A DNA stretch of 13,871 nucleotides, taken from the NCBI GenBank assembly GCA_958349075.1, contig CATWBR010000063.1, forward strand, positions 1-13,871, in the 5' to 3' direction. The translations under genes and the position numbers were made by a program. The notes beneath the pieces are model-generated. The model saw only the letters and a list, made by a program, of their open reading frames with translations. It was not told the origin of the DNA and ran no database searches. This DNA is from an uncultured Clostridium sp. (GTDB lineage: Bacteria > Bacillota > Clostridia > Lachnospirales > Lachnospiraceae). Below, one piece after another: positions 1 to 7,649 of the stretch; the stretch's first letter is position 1, and the number at the start of each line of letters is the position of its first letter.

Positions 1-43
1 TAGTGTATCTCTGTAACGCCTCCTCTGCCTCCTGCCTAAATCA

Positions 44-877
44 CTACGCTTCAAAGCACCTTCGTATTGTTTCCATATCCCTCCTGAGCAGCTCCATCTG
101 CCGGTTCTCCGGCGCCTCCGCCCGGAGAGGCATCAGATTATAATAATTCTCCGTCACAATCCATCCGGCAAAATCCTGCTGCCTCAGATACCGCATCTGG
201 CCGAAGAAATCAGTATTTCCCTGGCCCAGAAGACGGTCACCCGGATTCTCTATCCCGTCCTTCGTATGAAGCACACTGTCCATCCACGAATACAGTCCCC
301 TAAGCTGTTCGCATTGATCCATGTCAAAGTTAAATTTAAAGTTCTGTGTGTCAAAGTGAACCTTCAGGTTTGGCTCATTCAGCTCCTTAAGCATCCGTAT
401 CTGTGCCTCTGAGTCCAATGCATTTTCCGTCAGAATCAGGATTCCTTTCGAAGCGGCGGCGCGGCATGCATAGCGCAGCGCTTCTTTCGTATTCTCCACA
501 TGTTCTTCACTCCGGATCAGGTTTTCAAGAAAGTTCGGTATCATAATCCGATCGATCCCCAACCGGCCGGCCGTTTCAATCCCCAGCGCAATCTGATCGT
601 ATGCAATCGCTCCGTTTTGCGTATTCCTGCCGTGGATGAATTCGTGGACCATCACATCGTTTAAAACAAGCGCCGGATATTCAATCCCATAGCGCTCCCG
701 GTCCTCCAGATACCCCTCCTGCACTTCTCTCTGTGACAGAGGATATCCGGCCTCATAGCTGCCAAGTTCCAACTGGATTCCATCGAGTCCCGCCTCCCTG
801 GCAACCCTCGGTGCATAAAGTCCTCCTCCGGGCAGTCCCCAGGCAACCGCTCCCAGCTTGATTTTCTTATCTTCCAT
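44..877 (-). CDS. Xylose-isomerase-like TIM-barrel sugar (phosphate) isomerase/epimerase
   Basis: This 277-residue protein belongs to the AP-endonuclease-2/xylose-isomerase-like TIM-barrel family, which includes D-tagatose/D-allulose 3-epimerases, UlaE and IolE. The four metal ligands expected of that family are visible: Glu151 (in LTENAL), Asp176 (HFDTQN), His204 (LHTKDG) and Glu243 (IVTENYY). It is therefore probably an active metal-dependent isomerase or epimerase in the cytoplasm. The start at 877 is supported by GGGAGG seven bases upstream, overlapping the stop of the hexuloisomerase gene (14-base gap), so the two genes are probably translated together. It is the last complete gene of the sugar operon. 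It may epimerise a free ketose at C3 before phosphorylation, or act on a sugar phosphate. Family and metal site are secure; substrate is unknown. Confidence 0.85.
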   Translation of the reverse strand: MEDKKIKLGAVAWGLPGGGLYAPRVAREAGLDGIQLELGSYEAGYPLSQREVQEGYLEDRERYGIEYPALVLNDVMVHEFIHGRNTQNGAIAYDQIALGIETAGRLGIDRIMIPNFLENLIRSEEHVENTKEALRYACRAAASKGILILTENALDSEAQIRMLKELNEPNLKVHFDTQNFKFNFDMDQCEQLRGLYSWMDSVLHTKDGIENPGDRLLGQGNTDFFGQMRYLRQQDFAGWIVTENYYNLMPLRAEAPENRQMELLRRDMETIRRCFEA

Positions 878-891
878 TGATTATCCTCCCA

Positions 892-1443
892 CTACTCCAG
901 ATTGCTGTGGTTCTTATACATTTCTTCACTGCTTATCTGATGCTGTTCCATCAGAAGCAGAACCATAATATCACAGAGAATACCGGCGCTCTGCTCAAAA
1001 AGACTCCCCATGGGCTGTATGGACTCGCCGGATCTCCTGTTTTTGGCGGACGCGTTCAGAAGAACGGTCTCGTCGCTGAGCCTTCCAAGAGTGGAATCTC
1101 CCCTGGTTGTCACAAGGATAATCGAGGCTCCGATTTCCCGGGCTCTGGATGCATGTTCAATCAGCATCGGAGTCTCCCCGGAACCGCTCAGAATGAAGAG
1201 AATATCCCCGCCCGTCAGAGCTGGGGTCGTGGGTTCCCCCACCACGTTCGACTGAAATCCCATCTGTGTCAGTCTCATGGCAAACCCCTCCGCCTGGAGC
1301 CTGCTCCGGCCCGCTCCGTCACAGAAAATCCGTTTTTCCCGTTCAAATTCCCCGGTCAGCCTGTACAGGGTTTCCGGAGGAACGCTTTCGACGCACTGGC
1401 AAAGTTCTTCCAAAACCTTTTCTACAACTGTCTCACTTTTCAT
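892..1443 (-). CDS. hxlB: 6-phospho-3-hexuloisomerase (HxlB/PHI-like SIS-domain protein)
   Basis: A single SIS domain of about 183 residues. It resembles Bacillus HxlB along its whole length: GAGRS near residue 43, a FAMRL-MGF stretch, VGE, SGSGET near 86, IQPMGSLFEQ near 121-131, and a C-terminal NHSNLE tail. HxlB interconverts D-arabino-3-hexulose-6-phosphate and fructose-6-phosphate, normally after the synthase HxlA in the ribulose monophosphate pathway. No HxlA is in this window; the gene sits between a CUT2 permease and a TIM-barrel epimerase. The frame is open up to ATG 1491, which has only a weak AAGGG. I prefer ATG 1443, because AGGGG (1454-1458) lies ten bases upstream and the resulting MKSETV matches the HxlB N-terminus; ATG 1449 is also possible. 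Family is very likely; true substrate is inferred. Confidence 0.85.
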   Translation of the reverse strand: MKSETVVEKVLEELCQCVESVPPETLYRLTGEFEREKRIFCDGAGRSRLQAEGFAMRLTQMGFQSNVVGEPTTPALTGGDILFILSGSGETPMLIEHASRAREIGASIILVTTRGDSTLGRLSDETVLLNASAKNRRSGESIQPMGSLFEQSAGILCDIMVLLLMEQHQISSEEMYKNHSNLE

Positions 1444-1499
1444 ATCCATCTGTCCCCTGTCTTTATCATCTTTTGGCCCTCGCTCCGACATGGCGGCCC

Positions 1500-2489
1500 T
1501 TAATTTCTCTTCAGTGACCTGACCAGAGCCTGAAGGGAGCCGCCGGATTTAATGTAATCGATATAAACGGCAATCAGTATTACAATGCCCTGCACCACAT
1601 ACTGCCAGGAAGAATCGATACCCAGCAGGTTCATGCCGTTTTTCAGGATTCCAATGACAATAACACCGATTACAGTGCCGGAAATGCTTCCTTTTCCTCC
1701 GCTCATGCTGGTGCCTCCGAGAACAACGGCGGCGATGGCGTCCATCTCGGCTCCGTCACCCATAATCATTGTGGCCGTAAATGTCCTGCCCACGGTCAGG
1801 ACTCCGGCGAGCGCCGCCAGAAATCCGCTGAAGGCAAATACAAAGAATGTAACCCATTTTACATTAATACCGGAGTATTCCGCCGCCATCCTGTTACCGC
1901 CGGTGGCGTAGATATGGCGTCCCAGCCTGGTACGGTTTAATATAAATGAGGAGACAATCACAACGGCAATAATCAGATACAACTGGATGGGAAGTCCGAA
2001 AATGCTGCCCATTCCCCAGAAGGTATAGGAATCGTCGAGTACGGCGATTGTCTGGGCATGGGTATAAATTCTGGCAATGCCCCTGCCGATGTTCATTGTA
2101 GCCAGAGTCACGATAAATGCAGGAATCGTGGTGCGTGAGACAATGATTCCGTTAAGCCCCCCAATCAGCGTTCCGAAGAACAGGCCGATCACAATTCCCA
2201 CCGGAACGGGAAGTCCCAGCCAGGTGATCATTCCGGCGCTGACACATCCCGTAACCGCGATCACCGAGCCGACGGACAGATCGATCCCGCCGAGAAGGAT
2301 GACAAATGTCATGCCGCAGGCCAGATACAGATTGATGGTAATCTGGCGGACCACATTAAAAAAGTTTGTAACCGTAGCAAATTTATCTGTCATAAAGGTA
2401 AGGCCAAGACACAGGATAAACAGGCCCATCAAAATCCCGAAATTCATTTTAACCGTGTTGACAACCGACTGTCCAAATTTATTTTTCAT
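1500..2489 (-). CDS. CUT2-family sugar ABC transporter permease (RbsC-like)
   Basis: A 329-residue, very hydrophobic inner-membrane protein with multiple membrane segments. It carries the hallmarks of the ribose/allose/xylose permease family: GGIDLSVGSV around residues 66-75, a GLNG-IIV-IPAFIVTL-T segment, TGGNRMAAEYSGI in the cytoplasmic coupling region, and DAIAAVVLGGTSMSGGKG toward the C-terminus. It would form a homodimer making the translocation path, driven by the ATPase encoded 18 bases upstream and fed by the binding lipoprotein. Length is normal for RbsC (about 320). The start at 2489 has only a weak AAGTG-type ribosome site, although AAGGGG overlaps the end of the ATPase gene. Its stop lies eight bases before the longest possible hxlB frame. 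Substrate cannot be read from the sequence. Confidence 0.93.
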   Translation of the reverse strand: MKNKFGQSVVNTVKMNFGILMGLFILCLGLTFMTDKFATVTNFFNVVRQITINLYLACGMTFVILLGGIDLSVGSVIAVTGCVSAGMITWLGLPVPVGIVIGLFFGTLIGGLNGIIVSRTTIPAFIVTLATMNIGRGIARIYTHAQTIAVLDDSYTFWGMGSIFGLPIQLYLIIAVVIVSSFILNRTRLGRHIYATGGNRMAAEYSGINVKWVTFFVFAFSGFLAALAGVLTVGRTFTATMIMGDGAEMDAIAAVVLGGTSMSGGKGSISGTVIGVIVIGILKNGMNLLGIDSSWQYVVQGIVILIAVYIDYIKSGGSLQALVRSLKRN

Positions 2490-2507
2490 AATTTCACTTC
2501 TTTCCCC

Positions 2508-3998
2508 TTAGATTTCCTTTGTCGATAATTCCATAATTCTTTCCTGGGTGAATTCCTCACGATTCAGTATTCCGGTGGTGCGCCCCTGGTTCATAACCAC
2601 GATCCGGTCGCACATGTTGATTAATTCCGGCATCTCGGAGGAAATAAAAATGATGGACAGACCGTCTGCCGTCAATTTGTCGATCAGATGATAAATGTCC
2701 GATTTCGTTTTTACGTCAATTCCTCTGGTGGGTTCGTCCAGAATCAGGATTTTTTTTGTTACCAGCAGCCACCGGCTGATAATCACCTTCTGCTGGTTTC
2801 CGCCGCTCAGGCGTCCGATCGCCTGTTCCACTCCCGAATATTTTGTCTGCATGATATCATCAACATATCTTTTGGTGAGTTCCAGCTCTTTTTTTCTGTC
2901 GTAACGCCCGCCTTTTAAAAATTCTCCCAGAACCTCCAGCGTTGCATTGAAGCGGATTCCCTGTACCGGGTAAATCCCCTCTTTTTTCCTGTCCTCCGGC
3001 ACAAGGCCTATCCCATGATTCATCGCATCCCTGACGCTGTGGATCCTGGCCTCTTTTCCTTCCAGTTTAACGATTCCACCATCCTTTTTTCTCAGCCCGA
3101 AGATACAGGCCATGGCCTCCGAACGGCCCGAACCGACCAGTCCGGAGAATCCGAGAACCTCCCCTTTATGCAGATCAAAGGAAACGTCCCTTACCTCCTT
3201 TCCCGATGCCAGGTGTTCGGTCCTGAGTACAATTTCACCAGTAGAATGGTTATGTTTTTCATACAGATCGCCGAGTGTCCTCCCAACCATCAGGCTGACC
3301 AGCTTATCGTGGGAAGTATCCTCCGTCACCACCGTGTCAATGTACTTTCCGTCCCTCATTACGGTGATACGATCCGCAATCACATCTAACTCCGACATCC
3401 TGTGGCTGATGTATATAATACCTACGCCCTTTTCTTTCAGTTTCTTCACTGCCTCAAAGAGCACATCCACCTCCGTGTCCGTGAGGGAGGAGGTCGGTTC
3501 ATCCATGACAATAATCTTTGCCCCAAAGGAGATTGCCCTGATGATCTCCACCATCTGCTGCTGCGCAATATTAAGTTTCCCCACTATCTGCGACGGCTCC
3601 AGCTTAAGTTCCAGGGCGCTCAAGAATGCTGCCGCATCCGCATTCATTTTTGCGGTGTCAACCGTCCCAAGCTGCGTCTTCGGCTCCTGGCCGAGAAATA
3701 TGTTTTCAGCGACCGTCATATACGGTATCAGCATCAATTCCTGGTGAATCACCCGGATACCATGTTTTTTCGCACTGTCCACATTGGTGATATCCACCTT
3801 TTTTCCATCCACATATATTTCGCCGCCGTCCCTGCTGTAAGCGCCTCCCAGGATTTTAATCAGCGTGGATTTGCCTGCGCCGTTTTCGCCAAGCAGTGCA
3901 TGAACCTCCCCTGAGCGCAGCTCCAGCCTGACGTCCTCCAGTACTTTTACATCAGAAAAGGATTTCGTGATTCCATCCATTTTAAGCAACTGTTCCAT
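2508..3998 (-). CDS. CUT2-family sugar ABC transporter ATP-binding protein (RbsA-like)
   Basis: A tandem-domain ATPase of about 496 residues, the normal size for RbsA/MglA/XylG. The first cassette has Walker A GENGAGKST, a divergent signature (LNIAQQQMVEI) and Walker B IIVMDEPTSSL. The second has the degenerate Walker A GLVGSGRSE, in which Arg replaces Lys as usual in CUT2 second domains, a good signature LSGGNQQKV and Walker B ILILDEPTRGID. It powers import through the permease encoded 18 bases downstream. The frame stays open to a TTG at 4043 and an ATG at 4013. ATG 3998 is preferred because AAGGAG (4005-4010) sits six bases upstream and the product then begins like family members (MEQLLKMDGI). 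An intrinsic terminator lies 58 bases upstream of this start, between it and the binding-protein gene. Confidence 0.94.
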   Translation of the reverse strand: MEQLLKMDGITKSFSDVKVLEDVRLELRSGEVHALLGENGAGKSTLIKILGGAYSRDGGEIYVDGKKVDITNVDSAKKHGIRVIHQELMLIPYMTVAENIFLGQEPKTQLGTVDTAKMNADAAAFLSALELKLEPSQIVGKLNIAQQQMVEIIRAISFGAKIIVMDEPTSSLTDTEVDVLFEAVKKLKEKGVGIIYISHRMSELDVIADRITVMRDGKYIDTVVTEDTSHDKLVSLMVGRTLGDLYEKHNHSTGEIVLRTEHLASGKEVRDVSFDLHKGEVLGFSGLVGSGRSEAMACIFGLRKKDGGIVKLEGKEARIHSVRDAMNHGIGLVPEDRKKEGIYPVQGIRFNATLEVLGEFLKGGRYDRKKELELTKRYVDDIMQTKYSGVEQAIGRLSGGNQQKVIISRWLLVTKKILILDEPTRGIDVKTKSDIYHLIDKLTADGLSIIFISSEMPELINMCDRIVVMNQGRTTGILNREEFTQERIMELSTKEI

Positions 3999-4004
3999 AT
4001 TTTG

Positions 4005-4010
4005 CTCCTT
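4005..4010 (-). promoter_or_regulatory. Ribosome binding site deciding the ATPase start
   Basis: AAGGAG on the minus strand, six bases before ATG 3998. No comparable site precedes the earlier in-frame TTG 4043 or ATG 4013, so the ATPase probably starts at 3998. Confidence 0.7.
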
Positions 4011-4055
4011 CATATCTTCCCATTTCCTATGTCTCTTCCTCAAAAGGCCTGTTTC

Positions 4056-4089
4056 AAAAAATGGGCGGCAAGTCGCATGCCGCCCACTT
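4056..4089 (-). terminator. Intra-operon rho-independent terminator after the binding-protein gene
   Basis: Read on the minus strand, TGGGCGGCA (4086-4078) pairs perfectly with TGCCGCCCA (4070-4062) around a seven-base loop. A run of six T follows (4061-4056). Flanking A-T pairs and a G-T wobble could lengthen the stem. It lies about 60 bases after the binding-protein stop and about 60 bases before the ATPase start, inside the operon. Partial readthrough would give more binding-protein mRNA than permease and ATPase mRNA. The structure is plain in the sequence; the effect on expression is inferred. Confidence 0.85.
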
Positions 4090-4149
4090 AAAACGTCTCC
4101 TCACTCCGCCTATAAAAGCCGGACCGCAGCGAAACGCCGCTTCTGCCGT

Positions 4150-5184
4150 TTACTGCCAGCCGGCATTTAAGTAATCCTTAATGTTGCTGCTGTCAATCGT
4201 AAATGCGGGAACATCAATCTGGAACTGCTCCGGTTTCTGGCCTCCTAAAATCGTCTTTGCAACTTCATAGCAGTTTGTTCCGATTTTGATTGGGGACTGG
4301 GCTGCCGTCATCTTGTAGATACTTCCCTCTTTCGCAATTACCTGCTTTGCTTCCGGAGCGCCGTCTACGCCGTATATCGCAACGTCTGCGCCGGATGTTG
4401 TGCATGCTGCATAAGCTCCCATACCGGCCTGGTCATTGATGGAGAAAATGGCTACGATATCCGGGTGAGCCTGTAAGATATCGCTTGTAATATTCTGGCC
4501 CTTTTCTACCGTACCTTCCGCATCAAAAGTTGCAACTACTTCAAAACCTTTGCCCTCGATTGTCTTCATGAAACCTTCCTCACGATCCAGGCAGGCGCTG
4601 TTTGCCGGGTAATTGAGGATTGCAATCTGTCCGCCGTCCGGGAAATCCTTAATCATGGATTCTCCGCAAAGTTCTCCGGCCTGAACGTTGTCGGTTGCCA
4701 CATAAGCGTCTACCAATTCCAGGTTTGCAACGGAGGAATCAAAGTTGATAACCGGAATTCCGGCTTCTTTTAATTTCTGGAGAGCCGGTGCTACGGCATC
4801 CCTGTCAACCGGGTTTAAGAACACTGCCGATACATCCTGTGCAATAAAATCTTCGATAATCTGAATCTGTTTTGTACTGTCCTGCTGTGCATCCACAACG
4901 ACAGTCTTATTTCCGTCGGCTTCCGCCGCCTGCGTGATGGAATCCGCCACCGTCTTAAAGAAATCCGACTCAATCCAGTAGGTTACACCGAAGGTTTTTC
5001 CGCCCTCTGCCGCACTGTCCTTGGTCTCCTCCGCCTTCTCTTCGGCCGTCTCTGCAGGCGCTGCCGCCTCGGCTGCCGGGGCAGTCGTTTCCGGCGCTTT
5101 CGTCTCGGACGCTGCGTTTGAGCAGCCAAATAAAGCTGTTGCTGCTACCGCGATTGTGAATGCTGCCACGATTTTTTTCTTCAT
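4150..5184 (-). CDS. Sugar ABC transporter substrate-binding lipoprotein (RbsB-like)
   Basis: A 344-residue type-I periplasmic-binding protein fold (Peripla_BP_4) of the ribose/allose/galactose class. The N-terminus is a lipoprotein signal (MKKK, a hydrophobic stretch, then ALFGC), so the mature protein should be lipid-anchored outside the membrane at Cys20. An Ala/Glu/Thr-rich linker of about 40 residues follows. The ligand-binding domain starts near TFGVTYWIES and contains family-typical segments such as FLNPVD, GIPVINFDSS, ATDNVQAGE, FSINDQAGMG and YGVDGAPEA. It captures the sugar for the CUT2 transporter encoded downstream. The frame is open to a GTG at 5211, but ATG 5184 has GGAGG (5193-5197) eight bases upstream and gives a proper signal peptide, so I use 5184. 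Ligand is unknown. Confidence 0.93.
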   Translation of the reverse strand: MKKKIVAAFTIAVAATALFGCSNAASETKAPETTAPAAEAAAPAETAEEKAEETKDSAAEGGKTFGVTYWIESDFFKTVADSITQAAEADGNKTVVVDAQQDSTKQIQIIEDFIAQDVSAVFLNPVDRDAVAPALQKLKEAGIPVINFDSSVANLELVDAYVATDNVQAGELCGESMIKDFPDGGQIAILNYPANSACLDREEGFMKTIEGKGFEVVATFDAEGTVEKGQNITSDILQAHPDIVAIFSINDQAGMGAYAACTTSGADVAIYGVDGAPEAKQVIAKEGSIYKMTAAQSPIKIGTNCYEVAKTILGGQKPEQFQIDVPAFTIDSSNIKDYLNAGWQ

Positions 5185-5192
5185 AGTTCTTT

Positions 5193-5197
5193 CCTCC
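5193..5197 (-). promoter_or_regulatory. Ribosome binding site deciding the binding-protein start
   Basis: GGAGG on the minus strand, eight bases before ATG 5184. It favours this ATG over the in-frame GTG at 5211, which would add nine charged residues before the signal peptide. Confidence 0.75.
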
Positions 5198-5225
5198 ACT
5201 TTTTTCGGCACATTTTGCCATATTT

Positions 5226-5256
5226 ATAGTTTAACACCGCTTCCGCGGCAAACTAT
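5226..5256 (-). other. GNRA-capped RNA hairpin in the leader of the binding-protein gene
   Basis: In the 140-base gap between kinase and binding-protein genes, the minus strand reads ATAGTTT, G, CCGC, GGAA, GCGG, TGTT, AAACTAT. This forms a seven-pair lower stem, an asymmetric internal loop and a four-pair upper stem closed by a GGAA (GNRA-type) tetraloop. No T run follows, so it is not a terminator. It ends about 30 bases before the ribosome binding site and may shield or process the 5' end of the binding-protein mRNA, or be a protein-binding palindrome. A weak TATAAA overlaps its 3' flank, but no good -35 accompanies it. Confidence 0.45.
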
Positions 5257-5324
5257 TTCCTGTTATTTCCAGCTTACTCTCCGGCGATATTTCACCCTTT
5301 TACCCGGCAGAGGTTCCGCTTCCT

Positions 5325-6863
5325 TTACTCTTCGAGACTCTCCAAATCATACAGGAGTCCGAAATCCTCTTTCATATCCTCATACAACCTGTCATACAGC
5401 CTGTGATAATTCCTGTATCGGTTCACTTCCCGGGGAATCGGTGTCTCCGCCCGGCTGGTGCTGATAAATTTCCGGCAGGTATCCACCACATTACCGAACA
5501 CCCCGGCTCCCACTCCGGCCAGTATCGCCGCGCCGTAAGCAGGCCCTTCCTCCTGTTTCAGGATGCGTATTTCACATTCATACAGATCGGCCATAATCTG
5601 CCTCCATACACGGCTTTTACATCCGCCGCCGCAAACCCTCATGGAAGTCACCGTGTTTCCCAGCTCCCTCAGAATATTATTACAGTCCGCCAGGGAGTAG
5701 GTAATTCCCTCCATGATCGCGCGGAGCATATGCGCCTTTCCGTGTATTGTATTCAGTCCTACAAATGCACCCCTGCACTTTGGGTTCATATGGGGCGTCC
5801 GTTCTCCCATCAGATAAGGCATGTAAATCAGTCTCTCACTCCCCGGCGCTATCCCGGCGGCCGCCTCATTAATTAAAGTATAGATATCCGTCCCCGTCCG
5901 TTCTGCCTCCTCTTCCATGTCCCGGCAGAAGGCATCTTTAAACCATTCCAATGAAAGTCCGGCCGCCTGGGGGCCTCCCATTGTAAAGTACCCTCCCGGC
6001 ACGGCACAGCAGCAGACATGGAGTCCGCCGTCCGGTATCCTTGTAAAATGATCCAGATGCGTATATACGATGGCCGAAGTTCCGATCGTTGTAAATGCCT
6101 CGTTATCCAGAACCACCCCTGTTCCAACTGCGGCAGCGGCATTATCGGCGGCTCCGGCCACCACCTTTACATCAGGTGTCAGCCCGCATGCCTTTGCAAT
6201 CTCCGGCAACAGGGTTCCCGTCACTTCCTGGGATTCGTATACTTTTCCAAGCAGCGCCGGATCAATATCCAGCGTTTTAAGCACTTCCTTGGACCAGCAC
6301 CTGTTTTTAACATCCAGAAGCTGCATACCGGATGCGTCTGATACGTCCGTTGCAAACTCGCCGGTGAGAACGTAGCGGATATAATCCTTTGGCAGCAGAA
6401 TGTGGCGGCATTTCGCATACAGCTCCGGTTCGTTTTCTTTCACCCAGAGAATTTTGGCTGCCGTCCACGCCGCAATGGGGGGATTGGCCGTAATCTCCAT
6501 CCACTTGTCGAGCGGCATATATTCAAGCATTTCCTCCACCTGGGCGGAAGACCTCTGATCGCACCATATGATAGAGCGGCGCAAGGGTCTTCCTGCCTCA
6601 TCCAGCATGACAAGGCCGTGCATCTGTCCGGAAAATCCGATTCCCTTTATTTCTTCCTTCCCGGCTCCCGACTGTCCGGTCACCTCTTTCAGCGTTTCCA
6701 GAACCGCCCGGCTCCAGTCCTCCGGATCCTGCTCCGCCCATCCGTTGCCGGGCTGATACAGCGGATATTCCCTGGACGCCTGAGCCGCAATTTCTCCGTC
6801 TGAGCCCATCAGAAGTGTTTTTGTAGCGCTTGTCCCTATATCAATTCCAATTACATATTCCAT
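5325..6863 (-). CDS. xylB: FGGY-family carbohydrate kinase, xylulokinase-like
   Basis: A 512-residue two-domain FGGY kinase. The N-terminus carries the ATP phosphate-binding GIDIGTSATK, followed by GWAEQDPEDW near 41-50 and GQMHG near 79-83; the MHG triplet is typical of xylulokinases. The catalytic Asp is expected at Asp240 in GAADNAAAA. The second domain has TIGTS, the FGGY signature stretch GERTPHMNP..RGAFVGL near 353-370, and CGGGCKS near 411-417. It should phosphorylate the terminal hydroxyl of a ketose such as D-xylulose, or a ketohexose in this setting. GGGGAGG nine bases upstream supports the start. It follows the Rpe-like gene by 62 bases and precedes the binding protein. FGGY kinase is certain; xylulose as substrate is only the default family reading, because no xylose isomerase is present. 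Confidence 0.9.
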   Translation of the reverse strand: MEYVIGIDIGTSATKTLLMGSDGEIAAQASREYPLYQPGNGWAEQDPEDWSRAVLETLKEVTGQSGAGKEEIKGIGFSGQMHGLVMLDEAGRPLRRSIIWCDQRSSAQVEEMLEYMPLDKWMEITANPPIAAWTAAKILWVKENEPELYAKCRHILLPKDYIRYVLTGEFATDVSDASGMQLLDVKNRCWSKEVLKTLDIDPALLGKVYESQEVTGTLLPEIAKACGLTPDVKVVAGAADNAAAAVGTGVVLDNEAFTTIGTSAIVYTHLDHFTRIPDGGLHVCCCAVPGGYFTMGGPQAAGLSLEWFKDAFCRDMEEEAERTGTDIYTLINEAAAGIAPGSERLIYMPYLMGERTPHMNPKCRGAFVGLNTIHGKAHMLRAIMEGITYSLADCNNILRELGNTVTSMRVCGGGCKSRVWRQIMADLYECEIRILKQEEGPAYGAAILAGVGAGVFGNVVDTCRKFISTSRAETPIPREVNRYRNYHRLYDRLYEDMKEDFGLLYDLESLEE

Positions 6864-6925
6864 TATTTACCGCCTCCCCGGTCCACAGGCCATATCTGTA
6901 ATTTCATTCACATCCGGCAGGAGTA

Positions 6926-7639
6926 TTACACCGCCTTCTCCGCGGTTCTCTGTTGCGCGTTCCTCTCCATGACGGCCCTGTAAGCGCCGATATTCATTTC
7001 CAGGCTGCCTGAAAACAGTCCTTTTCCGGCAACAATAATTCCTGCTCCTGCATCCAACACCTTATCCAGGTTGGCCGGTGTGATATCTCCATCCACCTCT
7101 ATCGGAATCTCACGCCCCATTTTCTTTAACATTCTCATGACTTGTGAGATTCTGCCGGGCGCATCGGGCAGAAATGACTGTCCTTTTAATCCGGGAGCCA
7201 CCGTCATAAGCTGCAGCCGATCCACCAGCTCCCAAATTTTTGTATCCACTGTCCTGCCGGTCAGCGCCTCGGTTGGTGTTCCGGGATTCAGTGCTATTCC
7301 CGCCTGTCTGCCCAAACCGCGTACAGTCTCCAGAGTCCTGCCTATATTACCGCATGCCTCCCAGTGAACCGTGATTCCGTCTGCCCCAGCCTCGCTGAAT
7401 GCCTTCACAAACCGCAGCGGTTCCTCAATCATCAGGTGTACGTCCAGGAAGAAGTCCGTGTTCTCCCTGAGCGCAGCCACAAAATCGGGGCCGAAGGAAA
7501 GGTTAGGTACAAAGAGCCCATCCATAACGTCAATATGTAATTGCCTGATTCCTGCCCGTTTCATGACGGCCATCTGCTGCTTCAGATGAAGATAGTCGGC
7601 CGCGTAGACCGACGGAGCTAATTGATACATTCCAGTCAC
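6926..7639 (-). CDS. Ribulose-phosphate 3-epimerase family protein (possibly allulose-6-phosphate-type)
   Basis: A TIM-barrel epimerase of 237-239 residues. Counting from ATG 7645, the conserved Ser12 (LAPS), metal ligands His37 and Asp39 (LHIDVMDG), His70 (DVHLMIE) and Asp185 (EVDGD) are all present, so C3 epimerisation of a ketose phosphate is likely. The phosphate-grip loops differ from the standard enzyme: PGFGGQ is PGLKGQ, VDGG is VDGD, and the usual AGS/AGN is AGK. AlsE (allulose-6-phosphate 3-epimerase) also departs from the standard here. The gene follows the regulator by only a few bases. The start is uncertain: GGAG (7650-7647) is one base from ATG 7645 but seven from GTG 7639, so I use 7639. 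A substrate other than ribulose-5-phosphate is inferred. Confidence 0.85.
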   Translation of the reverse strand: MTGMYQLAPSVYAADYLHLKQQMAVMKRAGIRQLHIDVMDGLFVPNLSFGPDFVAALRENTDFFLDVHLMIEEPLRFVKAFSEAGADGITVHWEACGNIGRTLETVRGLGRQAGIALNPGTPTEALTGRTVDTKIWELVDRLQLMTVAPGLKGQSFLPDAPGRISQVMRMLKKMGREIPIEVDGDITPANLDKVLDAGAGIIVAGKGLFSGSLEMNIGAYRAVMERNAQQRTAEKAV

Positions 7640-7649
7640 TTTCATTCTC

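Noticed and set aside
877..1503. A 208-codon plus-strand open frame
   Set aside because: Antisense to the hxlB-like gene, with low-complexity translation and no recognisable motif.
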